Below are positions 9,480 to 18,487 of a stretch of 64,000 nucleotides of DNA, piece by piece (position 1 is the first letter of the stretch; each line of letters starts with the position of its first letter). Position numbers and translations under genes: made by a program. Source of the DNA: Micromonospora sediminimaris (GTDB taxonomy: Bacteria > Actinomycetota > Actinomycetes > Mycobacteriales > Micromonosporaceae). Location: assembly GCA_900112325.1 (NCBI GenBank), contig FOLJ01000005.1, positions 68,134 through 132,133 of the forward strand, in the 5' to 3' direction. The notes below the pieces were generated by a model, which searched no databases, was not told the DNA's origin, and saw only the letters and a program-made list of their open reading frames with translations.

Positions 9480-11873
9480 TCACGGGTTGGTCGGGTCGGT
9501 CTCGCGGACCCAGCGCCACTCGGCCACCTTCGGGTCGTCCTCGCCGAACCGGCGGGTGTAGTCGCGGGCGGACTGGCGGGCGTCGGTCATCTCCTGCCGC
9601 AGATGCGCGGCGCGGGCGGCCAGCCCCGGTACCCGGTCGATAACGTCGATCACGAGGTGGAAGCGGTCCAGGTCGTTGAGCATCACCATGTCGAACGGCG
9701 TGGTGGTGGTGCCCTCCTCCTTGTACCCGCGTACGTGGAGGTTGTCGTGGTTGGCCCGGCGGTAGGTGAGCCGGTGGATCAGCCACGGGTAGCCGTGGTA
9801 CGCGAAGATGATCGGCTTGTCGCGGGTGAACAACGTGTCGAACTCGGAATCCGGCAGGCCGTGCGGGTGCTCGGCGGCCGGCTGGAGCCGCATCAGGTCG
9901 ACGACGTTGATCACCCGGACCTTGAGTTCGGGCAGGTGCTGGCGCAGCAGATCGGCTGCGGCCAGGGTCTCCAGCGTCGGCACGTCACCGGCGCAGGCGA
10001 GCACGACGTCCGGCTCGCTGCCGTCGTCGGTGCTGGCCCAGTCCCAGATGCCCACGCCGCGCCGGCAGTGCGCGATGGCCTCGTCCATGGTGAGCCAGCT
10101 GGGCGCGGGCTGCTTGCCGGCCACCACCACGTTTATGTAATGACGGCTGCGCAGGCAGTGATCCATGGTGGAGAGCAGCGTGTTGGCGTCCGGCGGCAGG
10201 TAGACCCGCACCACCTCGGCCTTCTTGTTCATCACATGGTCGATGAAGCCCGGGTCCTGGTGGGAGAAACCGTTGTGGTCCTGCCGCCAGACATGGCTGG
10301 AGAGCAGGTAGTTCAGCGACGCCACCGGCTGCCGCCACGGAATGCCACGGGTGACCTTGAGCCACTTGGCGTGCTGGTTGACCATCGAGTCGACGATGTG
10401 GATGAACGCCTCGTAGCTGGTGAAGATGCCGTGCCGGCCGGTGAGCAGGTAGCCCTCCAGCCAACCCTGGCACAGGTGCTCGGAGAGGACCTCCATCACC
10501 CGCCCGTCGGGGGAGAGGTGATCGTCGCCGTCGACCGTGCCGGCCATCCAGGCCCGGCCGGTGACCTCGAAGGCCGCCTGTAGCCGGTTGGAGGCGACCT
10601 CGTCCGGGCCGAACAGGCGGAACGTCTGCGGGTTGGCGGTGATCACGTCGCGGATCCACTTGCCGAGTTCACCGGTGGCGCTGGTGATCGTCGCACCGGG
10701 GCGGGGCACCTCGACGGCGTAGTCGCGGAAGTCGGGCAGGACCAGATCGCGCAGCAGGGAGCCGCCGTTGGCGACCGGATTGGCGCTCATCCGCCGTGGC
10801 CCCCGGGGCGGCAGATCGGCCACCTCGGCCACCGGCGCGCCGGTCGCGTCGAACAGCTCCTGCGGTCGGTAGCTGCGCAGCCACCGCTCCAGCTCGGCCA
10901 GGTGCTCCGGGTTGGAACGGACCGCGGAGAGCGGCACCTGGTGTGCGCGATAGGTGCCCTCCACCTGCTTGCCGTCGACGTCGCGTGGCCCGGTCCAGCC
11001 CTTCGGGGTACGCAGGACGATCATCGGCCAGCGCGGGCGTTCGACGGTTGCGCCGGAACGGGCACGGCGCTGGATCTCCGCGATCTCGTCCAGCGCCCGG
11101 TCAAGGGTGGCGGCCAGGCTCTGGTGCACCTTGGCCGGATCGTCGCCGGCCACCACGTACGGCTGGTAACCCTGGCCGCGCATCAGGTCGAGCAGGTCGG
11201 ACTCGGGGATGCGGTCCAGCACCGTCGGGTTAGCGATCTTGTATCCGTTGAGGTGCAGGATGGGCAGCACCGCCCCGTCGCGGGCAGGGTTGAGGAACAC
11301 GTTGGACAGCCAACTACCGGCCAGCGGACCGGTCTCCGCCTCGCCGTCTCCGACCACGCAGGCGACCAGCAGGTCGGGGTTGTCGAAGGCGGCGCCGTAG
11401 GCGTGACTGAGCGCGTACCCCAGCTCGCCGCCCTCGTGGATCGAACCCGGCACCTCCGCCGCGACGTGGCTCGGAATGCCGCCGGGGAAGGAGAACTGCC
11501 GGAACAGTCGGGCCATGCCGGCCTCGTCGCGGCCGATGTCGTGGTACAGCTCGCTGTAGGTGCCTTCGAGCCAGGTGTTGGCCACCAGCGCCGGTCCGCC
11601 GTGCCCGGGCCCGGTGATGTAGATGGCGCTGAGGTCGCGCGCCACGATGGCCCGGTTCAGGTGGGCGTAGATCAGGTTCAGCCCGGGGGAGGTGCCCCAG
11701 TGCCCGAGCAGGCGGGGCTTGACGTGCTCGGGGGTCAGCGGTTCGCGCAACAGGGGATTGTCCAGCAGGTAGATCTGCCCGACGGTGAGGTAGTTCGCCG
11801 CTCGCCAGTAGGCGTCCAGCCGGCGCAGTTCGTCATCGGTCAGGGGGCTTCGCAGGTCTACGGCGGTGTCCAT
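9480..11873 (-). CDS. xfp: Xylulose-5-phosphate/fructose-6-phosphate phosphoketolase
   Basis: The product has 797 residues, the usual length. It is a thiamine-diphosphate enzyme that splits xylulose 5-phosphate or fructose 6-phosphate with phosphate to acetyl phosphate plus a triose or tetrose phosphate. Diagnostic stretches are [38 protein letters not shown], the TPP motif [16 protein letters not shown] and [13 protein letters not shown] near residue 210. In a dormancy cluster it would supply acetyl phosphate and ATP without oxidative metabolism. It is first in an operon with the downstream universal stress protein (13 bases between stop and start). A DosR-like box lies about 90 bases upstream. 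Confidence 0.95.
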   Translation of the reverse strand: MDTAVDLRSPLTDDELRRLDAYWRAANYLTVGQIYLLDNPLLREPLTPEHVKPRLLGHWGTSPGLNLIYAHLNRAIVARDLSAIYITGPGHGGPALVANTWLEGTYSELYHDIGRDEAGMARLFRQFSFPGGIPSHVAAEVPGSIHEGGELGYALSHAYGAAFDNPDLLVACVVGDGEAETGPLAGSWLSNVFLNPARDGAVLPILHLNGYKIANPTVLDRIPESDLLDLMRGQGYQPYVVAGDDPAKVHQSLAATLDRALDEIAEIQRRARSGATVERPRWPMIVLRTPKGWTGPRDVDGKQVEGTYRAHQVPLSAVRSNPEHLAELERWLRSYRPQELFDATGAPVAEVADLPPRGPRRMSANPVANGGSLLRDLVLPDFRDYAVEVPRPGATITSATGELGKWIRDVITANPQTFRLFGPDEVASNRLQAAFEVTGRAWMAGTVDGDDHLSPDGRVMEVLSEHLCQGWLEGYLLTGRHGIFTSYEAFIHIVDSMVNQHAKWLKVTRGIPWRQPVASLNYLLSSHVWRQDHNGFSHQDPGFIDHVMNKKAEVVRVYLPPDANTLLSTMDHCLRSRHYINVVVAGKQPAPSWLTMDEAIAHCRRGVGIWDWASTDDGSEPDVVLACAGDVPTLETLAAADLLRQHLPELKVRVINVVDLMRLQPAAEHPHGLPDSEFDTLFTRDKPIIFAYHGYPWLIHRLTYRRANHDNLHVRGYKEEGTTTTPFDMVMLNDLDRFHLVIDVIDRVPGLAARAAHLRQEMTDARQSARDYTRRFGEDDPKVAEWRWVRETDPTNP

Positions 11874-11961
11874 ACTGCTTGAGCCTCTCGCGGGTCGGTG
11901 AATCCTGCATCCGCAACGCGGTTTCCTCTGTCAGCTTGGCCGAATCGGCGATCCTGGATCA

Positions 11962-11975
11962 GGGCCGTTGGTCCC
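11962..11975 (-). promoter_or_regulatory. DosR-box-like site upstream of the phosphoketolase
   Basis: On the minus strand the site reads GGGACCAACGGCCC, again GGGAC-N4-GRCCC. It is 89 bases before the phosphoketolase start and just beyond the end of the second universal stress protein gene. Confidence 0.5.
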
Positions 11976-11988
11976 GCCGGTCCGGGTT

Positions 11989-12819
11989 TCACGACCCGTC
12001 CGGGTCGGGTGTGCCGGTCACCCCACGGATCACCAGCACCGGGGACGGGGCGTGGTAGAGCAGCGACTGGCTGACCGCGCCGAGCATCCCGCGCGCCGGT
12101 TCTTCGCCCCGGGCGGCGACCACCACCAGTTGTGCCGAGCGGGACTGGTCGACAAGCACGTCACCGGGCTCGCCCTGGATGACGTGGCACTCGACGGCGG
12201 CGTCGGGATGGTCGACCCGGTGGCGGGACACCGTCTCGCTGAGCCGTTCGGCGGCCTCCTCGACGATGCCGTCGGAGTCCACCACCCAGACCGCCAGCAG
12301 CCGTGCCTCGTGCCGGGTGGCGCAGGTGAGCGCCCAGTCCAGGGCGATCTCGCTGGAGGCCGAGCCGTCGATGCCGACCAGTACCGGGCCGGAGGGTGGC
12401 GGTTCCCGCCGGGCGACCAGCACCGGGCACTCGGCGCGGGCGGCCACCTGCACGGCGGGGCTGTCCGCCGGGATGCAACGGTCGCAGTGGGCCATCCCGC
12501 CGTCGCCGACCACCACCAGGAAGGCGGTCTCCGACCTGCGGACGAGGTTCGCCACCGCCGAGCCCTCGGCGATCTCGGCGGTGACCGGTACGCCCGGCTC
12601 GTTCTCGTTGGCCGCCGCGGTCGCCTCGGCGAGCAACTGCTCTGCGGTTGCCCGGGAGCTGGAAACCGCCGGCGCGTCGAAGGCGGCCCAGTTGAAGGCG
12701 TGCAGCAGGTGCAGTCCGCGTCCGTGGGCGGCGGCGACCCGGGCGGCGAGGCGGGCCACCGGCAGGGCATCCTCCGGGCCGACGCCGACGAGAACCGGCG
12801 CGTCGCTGGCGGCGGCCAT
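11989..12819 (-). CDS. Universal stress protein, two UspA domains (second copy)
   Basis: The product has 276 residues from ATG 12819. Domain 1 begins PVLVGVGPEDALPVARLAAR and domain 2 begins GPVLVGIDGSASSEIALDWA, ending VVVAARGEEPARGMLGAVS. The nucleotide-binding glycines are less regular than in the copy at 8579-9466 (VVVGDGGMAHCDRC replaces GSRGHGG in domain 1), so domain 1 may not bind ATP. In-frame starts also exist at 12825 (ATG) and 12828 (GTG). 12819 is preferred because a G-run lies at suitable distance. It is upstream of the phosphoketolase on the same strand but separated by 115 bases containing a probable promoter. Confidence 0.85.
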   Translation of the reverse strand: MAAASDAPVLVGVGPEDALPVARLAARVAAAHGRGLHLLHAFNWAAFDAPAVSSSRATAEQLLAEATAAANENEPGVPVTAEIAEGSAVANLVRRSETAFLVVVGDGGMAHCDRCIPADSPAVQVAARAECPVLVARREPPPSGPVLVGIDGSASSEIALDWALTCATRHEARLLAVWVVDSDGIVEEAAERLSETVSRHRVDHPDAAVECHVIQGEPGDVLVDQSRSAQLVVVAARGEEPARGMLGAVSQSLLYHAPSPVLVIRGVTGTPDPDGS

Positions 12820-12924
12820 CCGCATCACCCCCGCAGCTGTGGCACCTGGCCTGCGTCTGAGGCTAGTCGCGCCGGTGCCGTCCCGGGGCGTGATCGCCGG
12901 ACGGCAGCCCGACCCGGTGGGTGG

Positions 12925-13695
12925 TCACCGTGCCGGCGAGGCCCGGAGCACGATCGCGCTGGCATTGTCGATCCCACCGGCGTCCAGTGAGGCGCGCAGC
13001 AGAGTCCGGACCGCGTCCGCCGGTTCGGAGCTGGTGAGGGCCTCCTGCATCACGTGGTAGCTGACCTGGTCGCTCACTCCGTCGGTGCAGAGCAGCCAGG
13101 TGTCGCCGGGACGCAGGGTCACGGCCAGCAGGTCGGCCTCCGGTGCGGCCGGGTGGCCGGCGTAGCGGGTGAGCTGGTATCGGGCCCGGGCGGCGGCGGG
13201 AGAGTCGGTCGGGTACCAGCCGTGCAGCACACCCAGCCAGGCGACCGTGTGGTCGATGGTGGCCAGTTCCAGCAGGTCGTCGCGGAGTCGATAGGCCCGC
13301 GAGTCACCCAGCTGGACCACCCAGCCCTGACCGCCCTCCGGCTCGACGACCAGGCCGGTCAGGGTGCAGCCGGTCAGCTGGGGGCGACCTCGGCCGGCCT
13401 CCAGTACGGCGGCTTGGACCGCGTCGACAACGGTGCGTAGCCGGTCTGCCCCGATCTCGGGCCACGCCTCGCGGACCAGCGCGGCGAACGTCGGTACGGC
13501 GGCGGCACCGGCGCGACGGCTGCCCTCACCATCGCCCATTCCGTCGGCCACCACGGCGAAGGGAAGCGTGGCATCGACGTGCAGTACGTCGTAGTTGTCG
13601 CGGTACCGGTCGCCGACCACGCTGCCGCCGGCCACCTCAAGTGTCAGGTCGGTGAGCGTGAAGCGGCGTGGCTCGTGACTCTCGTTTCGGTTCAC
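12925..13695 (-). CDS. PP2C-family serine/threonine phosphatase
   Basis: The product has 256 residues from GTG 13695. It shows the PPM metal-site motifs FAVVADGMGDGEGSRRAG (the DGMG loop), WVVQLGDSRAYRLRDD, and WLLCTDGVSDQV near 205. A C-terminal DNASAIVLR gives the last metal-binding aspartate. It is therefore likely an active Mn/Mg-dependent protein phosphatase, soluble and without partner domains. GTG 13695 has a G-run four bases upstream. The longer frame to 13737 overlaps the operator region of the divergent HTH gene. Confidence 0.85.
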   Translation of the reverse strand: MNRNESHEPRRFTLTDLTLEVAGGSVVGDRYRDNYDVLHVDATLPFAVVADGMGDGEGSRRAGAAAVPTFAALVREAWPEIGADRLRTVVDAVQAAVLEAGRGRPQLTGCTLTGLVVEPEGGQGWVVQLGDSRAYRLRDDLLELATIDHTVAWLGVLHGWYPTDSPAAARARYQLTRYAGHPAAPEADLLAVTLRPGDTWLLCTDGVSDQVSYHVMQEALTSSEPADAVRTLLRASLDAGGIDNASAIVLRASPAR

Positions 13696-13759
13696 TGGAC
13701 CCCCGACCGACGGCTGGCGCGGCACCCCACGCGGCACGACCCTAGCGGCACCAGGCGAG

Positions 13760-13804
13760 TGTCAACTGGGGTTGACGCCCGGCTGGTGTCAATGTAGGTT
13801 GACA
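13760..13804 (+). promoter_or_regulatory. Two tandem palindromic operators over the promoter of the HTH/Clp-N pair
   Basis: Site 1 is GTCAAC-TGGG-GTTGAC (13761-13776) and site 2 is TGTCAA-TGTAGG-TTGACA (13787-13804). Both are perfect inverted repeats with related half-sites, and their centres are 27 bp apart. A promoter fits exactly: -35 TTGACG (13772-13777) lies in site 1, then 17 bp, then -10 TAGGTT (13795-13800) in site 2. The start codon follows 6 nt later, implying a leaderless transcript. A bound dimer at either site would block RNA polymerase. Confidence 0.7.
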
Positions 13805-13806
13805 GC

Positions 13807-14043
13807 ATGAGTCAGGCGACGGAACTCGCGGCGGCGGCCGGCAGCACCGACCCCCGGGTCGGTCTGCGTGCTGTCCGCGCCCTGCGCCGGCTGCTCGAAC
13901 GGCTTGAGGTGGTCCAGGTCGACAACGCCCGGCGACAGGGCTGGTCGTGGCAGGAGATCGCCGACGCGCTCGAGGTCAGCCGGCAGGCGGTGCACAAGAA
14001 GCATGCCGGGCGACCGGCGGTCGATTCCTCCTGGGAGGCGTGA
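13807..14043 (+). CDS. Small helix-turn-helix protein, probable autoregulator
   Basis: The product has 78 residues. The segment RRQGWSWQEIADALEVSRQA followed by VHKKH is a helix-turn-helix of the sigma-70 region 4 / MerR-like type, preceded by a predicted helical dimerisation stretch (RALRRLLERLEVVQVDNA). Its stop overlaps the next start as TGATG, so it is translationally coupled to the Clp-N-domain gene. The obvious inference is that it binds the two palindromes over its own promoter and controls the pair. Confidence 0.75.
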   Translation: MSQATELAAAAGSTDPRVGLRAVRALRRLLERLEVVQVDNARRQGWSWQEIADALEVSRQAVHKKHAGRPAVDSSWEA

Positions 14044-14621
14044 TGTTCGAACGATTCACCGACCGTTCCCGCGCGGCCGTGCGGCGGGCGCGCGAGGAGG
14101 CCCGCGCCGAGGGGCAGCGGCCCGTCGGCACCGAGCACCTCCTGCTCGCCATCCTCGCCGACGGTGACGGCCTGGCCGTGCGGGTGCTCCGGGACGCGGG
14201 GGTCACCGCCGACGACCTGCGCGAGCGGATCCGTCGCCACACCGAGACCGGGGGCAGTGGCCTGGGCGAGGCCGACGCGGCGGCGCTGCGTGAGATCGGC
14301 ATCGACCTGTCGGCCATCGTCGCCCGGATCGAGGAGTCGTTCGGCCCGGACGCCCTACGCGAGGCGGTCCCGGCACCACGCCGCCGATGGGGCCGACGTC
14401 GGCCGAGCGGTGGTCCGTTCTCGGCCCGCGCCAAGAAGGTGCTGGAGCTGTCGCTGCGCGAGGCGATCCGGCTGCGGCACCGCCACATCGGCACCGAGCA
14501 CCTCCTGCTCGGCCTGCTGCGGGAGGGTAACGGGCTTGCCGCGCTGGCGCTCACCGAGGCCGGCGTCGACCTGGCCGACGTCCGCCACCGCGTCGAGCTC
14601 GCCCTGCGCGCCAGCGCATAA
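14043..14621 (+). CDS. Clp N-terminal (ClpC-like) repeat-domain protein without ATPase
   Basis: The product has 192 residues. MFERFTDRSRAAVRRAREEA is the opening of ClpC N-domains, followed by GTEHLLLAILADGDGLAVRV. A second, C-terminal half repeats the pattern: FSARAKKVLELSLREAIRLR then HIGTEHLLLGLLREGNGLA. It thus consists of Clp_N repeats linked by an Arg-rich spacer (about 115-130) and lacks the AAA+ modules. Such proteins could act as adaptors or decoys for ClpC substrates. That role is inferred. It overlaps the HTH gene by one base. Confidence 0.88.
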   Translation: MFERFTDRSRAAVRRAREEARAEGQRPVGTEHLLLAILADGDGLAVRVLRDAGVTADDLRERIRRHTETGGSGLGEADAAALREIGIDLSAIVARIEESFGPDALREAVPAPRRRWGRRRPSGGPFSARAKKVLELSLREAIRLRHRHIGTEHLLLGLLREGNGLAALALTEAGVDLADVRHRVELALRASA

Positions 14622-14651
14622 CGTCGCCACCCCCCTCCCGCGCCCACTTCC

Positions 14652-14723
14652 GCGATCTTGCACTTTCGGTCGCCGTTGTGAGGTTTTTGTCAGCATATGC
14701 GCCGACGAAAACTGCAAGATCGC
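14652..14723. repeat. Intergenic hairpin repeat, family 2, copy D
   Basis: The element begins GCGATCTTGCACTTTCGGTCG and ends TGCAAGATCGC. The outer 11 bases pair perfectly, and CATATG lies in the loop side. A second copy with the same outer stem and the same CATATGC lies at 36380-36454. The left flank is C-rich and the right flank G-rich, as for the family 1 hairpins. Confidence 0.75.
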
Positions 14724-14809
14724 CGGTGGGAGGTGGTGGTGGGGGTGGGTGGGGCGAGGCACATCGGTGTCGGGTCGCTGAACGCGGCACGGTGCTGCAC
14801 ACTGACGCC

Positions 14810-15805
14810 GTGGAAGCTGGACGGGACGAAGGGCCGCTGCGCAGCGCGGTGGTGGTCAATCCGGTAAAGGTGACCGATCTCGAGGCGTTGCGCCGTACCG
14901 TCGGCGACACGCTCGACGCGGCCGGCTGGCCGGAACCGCTGTGGTTCGAGACCACCCCCGACGATCCCGGTCGCGGCCAGACCGAGAAGGCCCTCGCCGC
15001 CGGGGTCGACGTGGTCTTCGCCTGCGGCGGCGACGGTACGGTGATGGCCTGCGTCGACGCCCTGGTCGGCACCGAGGTGGCGCTCGCCGTGCTGCCACAG
15101 GGCACCGGCAACCTGCTCGCGGCCAACCTGGGGCTCTCCGACGAACTGCCCGCCGGGCTGGCGGTGGCCATCGAGCGTGGTCGACGCCTGCTCGACGTCG
15201 GCGAGGTGGACGGGCACCACTTCGCGGTGATGGCCGGCATGGGCTTCGACGCCCAGATGCTCGATGCCACAAGCGAGACGACCAAGCGCCGGATCGGCTG
15301 GCCCGCGTACGTGGTGGGAGCCGCGCGACACCTGCGGGACCGGCCGATGCGGGTGTGGATCCGGTTGGACGACCAGGCGCCGCTGCGCCGTCGCGCCCGT
15401 TCGGTGCTGGTCGCCAACGTCGGCCGGCTCCAGGGCGGGGTCACCCTGCTCACCGAGGCGGAGCCCGACGACGGGTACCTCGACGTCGCCGTGCTGACTC
15501 CGCGCACGCTGCGGCAATGGCTCTCCCTCGGCTGGGCGGTGCTGCGCCGCCGCGACCGGGTGCCGCGGATGGAGGTGTACCGCGCCCGTCGAGTGGAGAT
15601 AACCAGCAACCGGAGCCAGCCCCGGGAGCTGGACGGCGACCTCATCGAACCGGGCCGCGAGCTGCGGGTGCAGATTCGGCGGCGGGCGTTGTGGCTGTGC
15701 GTACCGCGACCGGAGCAGGATCCGGACCTGGCCGAGGACGCGTCGGCCGCCGCCGAGCGGGGCGAACGCCTCGTCGAGGAGGGCCGAGGTGAGCGCGAGG
15801 AGTGA
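14810..15805 (+). CDS. Diacylglycerol/sphingosine kinase-like lipid kinase
   Basis: The product has 331 residues from GTG 14810. The N-terminal catalytic fold shows VVVNPVKV, then CGGDGTVMACVDAL (the GGDGT nucleotide site) and VLPQGTGNLLAANLGL. The beta-rich second half has MAGMGFDAQMLDATSE. It probably phosphorylates diacylglycerol or a related lipid. GTG 14810 is preferred to an ATG at 14678 because that one lies inside the hairpin repeat and would add a Gly-rich tail. CACACT 6-7 nt upstream could be the -10 box of a leaderless transcript. The last codons and the stop come from the 47-bp repeat that follows. Confidence 0.85.
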   Translation: MEAGRDEGPLRSAVVVNPVKVTDLEALRRTVGDTLDAAGWPEPLWFETTPDDPGRGQTEKALAAGVDVVFACGGDGTVMACVDALVGTEVALAVLPQGTGNLLAANLGLSDELPAGLAVAIERGRRLLDVGEVDGHHFAVMAGMGFDAQMLDATSETTKRRIGWPAYVVGAARHLRDRPMRVWIRLDDQAPLRRRARSVLVANVGRLQGGVTLLTEAEPDDGYLDVAVLTPRTLRQWLSLGWAVLRRRDRVPRMEVYRARRVEITSNRSQPRELDGDLIEPGRELRVQIRRRALWLCVPRPEQDPDLAEDASAAAERGERLVEEGRGEREE

Positions 15806-15891
15806 GCTTGCGAGCCCCGCAGTCGCGAACGAAGGGTGGGCTCGGTGAGCGCGAGGAGTGAGCTTGCGAGCCCCGCAGTCGCGAACGAAGG
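15789..15891 (+). repeat. Two tandem copies of a 47-bp repeat
   Basis: GTGAGCGCGAGGAGTGAGCT and the following 27 bases occur at 15789-15835 and again at 15845-15891, identical over 47 bases with a 56-base period. Copy 1 supplies the last five residues and stop of the lipid kinase. Copy 2 ends just before the YihY start. I recall similar dispersed repeats from Micromonosporaceae, but could not check this. Confidence 0.8.
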
Positions 15892-15900
15892 GGCCGCACG

Positions 15901-16917
15901 GTGAGCAGCACCAAGATCGTGCCGGAGACCCGGCTGATGTCCGACGAGCAGCTCTGCGCCGATCATGCCTGGCAGACGCTGCGCCGGGAGGGCGGCTGGC
16001 ACCTGCTGCGTGACGCCTTCACCCGGTTCCGCTACGGAGACGGGTTCAGTCACTCCCGAGCCTTCGCGTTCCAGCTCTGTCTCGCGGTGGTGCCGTTCCT
16101 GATCGCCCTCACCGGACTGATCTCCGAGCTGGGCGTGGCTGAGGGGGGTGAGGTGGTCGCCGACACGGTGCTGGCGTTGACCCCCGGCACCAGTGATCAG
16201 ATGGTCGCCGAGCTGCTCGGCGGCGGCGACGACGCGGGCGCCGAGCGGGTCGAGGAGACCGGCGAGGTGGCTCTCGTTCTCGGTCTGATCACCGGTCTGG
16301 TCGCGCTGACCAGCACGATGGCCCAGATCGAGCGGGGCGCCAACCGCATCTACGGCGTCGAACGGGACCGACCCGCGCTGTGGAAGTACCTGCGGGCGGC
16401 CGTGCTCGCCGTGAGCGCCGGCCTCCCGGCCCTCGCCGGGTTCCTCATCCTGGTGGGCGGTGGCCCGATGGGCGACTCGGTGGAACGCCACTATGCCTGG
16501 GGTGACGTCGCCAGCACGGTGTGGGATCTGGTGCGTTGGCCGCTCAGTCTCGGCCTGACGGTGCTCGCCGTCGCGGTGCTGTTCCGCCACGCGCCCCGAC
16601 GCCACCAGCCCGGCCTGTCCTGGTTGCTGTTCGGTGCCGGCATCGCCACCGCGCTGTGGTGGCTGGCCAGCCTGGGGCTCGCCGGCTACGTGCGGTTCAG
16701 CGAGGACTTCGGACAGACCTACGGCGCGCTGGCCGGCATCATGGCGTTGCTGCTCTGGGCGAACCTCACCGGCATGGCGCTGTTCGGGGGGCTCTCGTTC
16801 GCGGCGCAACTTGAGGCGGTACGCATCGGCGTGCAGGAGCCGGCAAGGCCGGACCTGTGGGAGCCGAAGGCGCAGCGGGTTCCCGTGCACGACACCGGCG
16901 AGATGACCGCGCTCTGA
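15901..16917 (+). CDS. YihY/BrkB-family inner-membrane protein
   Basis: The product has 338 residues with about six hydrophobic segments. FSHSRAFAFQLCLAVVPFLI near residue 50 matches the first membrane helix and F-QLCLA-VPF pattern of the YihY family, and MAQIERGANRIYGVERDRP is the conserved loop. The function of the family is unsettled; older RNase BN claims are wrong. GTG 15901 is preceded by AAGGGG. It follows the lipid kinase and precedes the tandem PAP2 gene on the same strand, forming a membrane-lipid gene group. Confidence 0.85.
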   Translation: MSSTKIVPETRLMSDEQLCADHAWQTLRREGGWHLLRDAFTRFRYGDGFSHSRAFAFQLCLAVVPFLIALTGLISELGVAEGGEVVADTVLALTPGTSDQMVAELLGGGDDAGAERVEETGEVALVLGLITGLVALTSTMAQIERGANRIYGVERDRPALWKYLRAAVLAVSAGLPALAGFLILVGGGPMGDSVERHYAWGDVASTVWDLVRWPLSLGLTVLAVAVLFRHAPRRHQPGLSWLLFGAGIATALWWLASLGLAGYVRFSEDFGQTYGALAGIMALLLWANLTGMALFGGLSFAAQLEAVRIGVQEPARPDLWEPKAQRVPVHDTGEMTAL

Positions 16918-16989
16918 CCCACGGCATCGCCGGGTGTACCGCGACGGCGGACCGGGTACTGCGGCACGCCAGAGGCGAAGGAGGCTGCC

Positions 16990-18480
16990 GTGGGCGCGGT
17001 CAGGGACGTACTGCGACGACCCCTCGGACACTTCACCGAACGTACGCTCGCCGGCTTGGCGCTCGTGCTCGGTGCCGGGGTCGGCTTCGGGTTGCTGCTG
17101 GTGCTGGTCCGGGTGCGGTGGTCGCCGCTGTACGACGTGGACCACGGTGTCGCCGAGTGGCTCAACGACCAGGTGGCGCCGATCGGGCCGCTGGTGACGG
17201 TGCTCAACGCCATCACCGACCTCGGTGGGCGGACGGTCATCATCTGGTTGGTGACCGTGGCAGTGGTCGGGTTGCTGATCCGCCGGCAGGGTCGCCTCGC
17301 GGTGTTCCTGATCGCCACGGGAGTGGGCGCGCTGGTCCTCGACCCCTCGCTCAAGACGCTCGTCGACCGGTTGCGCCCCGAGGTGGACGTGCCGATCGGC
17401 GCGTACGCGGGGCAGAGCTTCCCCAGCGGTCACGCGCTCGGGTCGATGGTGGCCTATGGCGCGCTGCTGCTGGTGTTCCTGCCGGCGATGGCGCCCCGCT
17501 GGCGTCGGCCGGCGATGGCCCTGGTCGCCACCGTCGTCTTCCTGATCGGGTTCACCCGGGTCGCGCTCGGCGTGCACTTCCTCTCCGACGTGATCGGTGC
17601 CTGGCTGCTCGGCGCGGCCTGGCTGGGCGTCACCGCGTACGCCTTCCGGTTGTGGCGGTTGGAGCGGGGACGGCCCGCGGCGCCGCTGACCGAGGGGTTG
17701 GAGCCGGAGGCCGGGCACGAGGTGGCGCCGGCGCCGGACGAGGAGAAGCTGCTGCCGCATGCCCGGGCCGGCATCGCCGAGATCATCGTCGGCTGGGTGC
17801 TGGTGTTCGGTGCCCTCTACGGCTTCGGCATGTTCGTCAGCTACCACGCCGACAACACCTTCCTGGCCAGCCTCGACGAGACGGTGCCCAACTGGTTCGC
17901 CGAGCAACGTACCGCCTCGCTCGACGATTTCAGCTGGTGGTGGAGCAAGGTCGGCGACACTCACGCCATCCTGGCGATCTCGCTGGTGTTCTGCCCGCTG
18001 GTGCTGGCGATCTGGCGGCGTTGGCGTCCGGTGCTGTTCGTGGCGTTGACCATGTTCGGCGAGTTGACCCTCTTCCTGGCCAGCGCGGCGGCGGTGGACC
18101 GGCCGCGCCCGCCGGTGGAGAACCTGGACGGACCGATGCCGACCTCGTCGTTCCCGTCCGGGCACATCGCGGCGAGCCTCTGCATCTGGGTCGCGATCGC
18201 CGTGATCGTCTTCCCCCGGACCGACAGGTGGTGGCGGTGGGTCTTCGTGGCGCTCGCCGTGGTGATGCCGGTCGGGGTGGCGATCTCCCGGATGTACCGG
18301 GGCATGCACCACCCGACGGACTTCATGGGCGCGATCCTGCTCACCTCGCTGTGGATCGGGCTGTTGTACTGGGTGGTGCGTCCCAACGAGGACGTCCGGC
18401 AGGGCAACCAGCCGGCCATCGAGTCCGAGGACGTGGACACTCTCGATGACGAGCTGGCTCGGGCCGGCCAGCCGGGCTGA
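16990..18480 (+). CDS. Tandem-fusion PAP2 (type 2 phosphatidic acid phosphatase) membrane protein
   Basis: The product has 496 residues with two complete PAP2 domains in one chain. Domain 1 (about 60-205) has KTLVDRLRP, SFPSGHALGS and TRVALGVHFLSD. Domain 2 (about 255-475) has VDRPRPP, SSFPSGHIAAS and SRMYRGMHHPTD. All three catalytic signatures, including the nucleophilic and proton-donating histidines, are present in both, so both could be active. Single PAP2 proteins are half this length. GTG 16990 has GGAGG 5 nt upstream. The two halves differ enough that the duplication is old. Confidence 0.88.
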   Translation: MGAVRDVLRRPLGHFTERTLAGLALVLGAGVGFGLLLVLVRVRWSPLYDVDHGVAEWLNDQVAPIGPLVTVLNAITDLGGRTVIIWLVTVAVVGLLIRRQGRLAVFLIATGVGALVLDPSLKTLVDRLRPEVDVPIGAYAGQSFPSGHALGSMVAYGALLLVFLPAMAPRWRRPAMALVATVVFLIGFTRVALGVHFLSDVIGAWLLGAAWLGVTAYAFRLWRLERGRPAAPLTEGLEPEAGHEVAPAPDEEKLLPHARAGIAEIIVGWVLVFGALYGFGMFVSYHADNTFLASLDETVPNWFAEQRTASLDDFSWWWSKVGDTHAILAISLVFCPLVLAIWRRWRPVLFVALTMFGELTLFLASAAAVDRPRPPVENLDGPMPTSSFPSGHIAASLCIWVAIAVIVFPRTDRWWRWVFVALAVVMPVGVAISRMYRGMHHPTDFMGAILLTSLWIGLLYWVVRPNEDVRQGNQPAIESEDVDTLDDELARAGQPG

Positions 18481-18487
18481 ACCGGCC

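Noticed and set aside
15789..15891. CRISPR repeats
   Set aside because: Only two copies with a 9-base gap, and no cas genes nearby.
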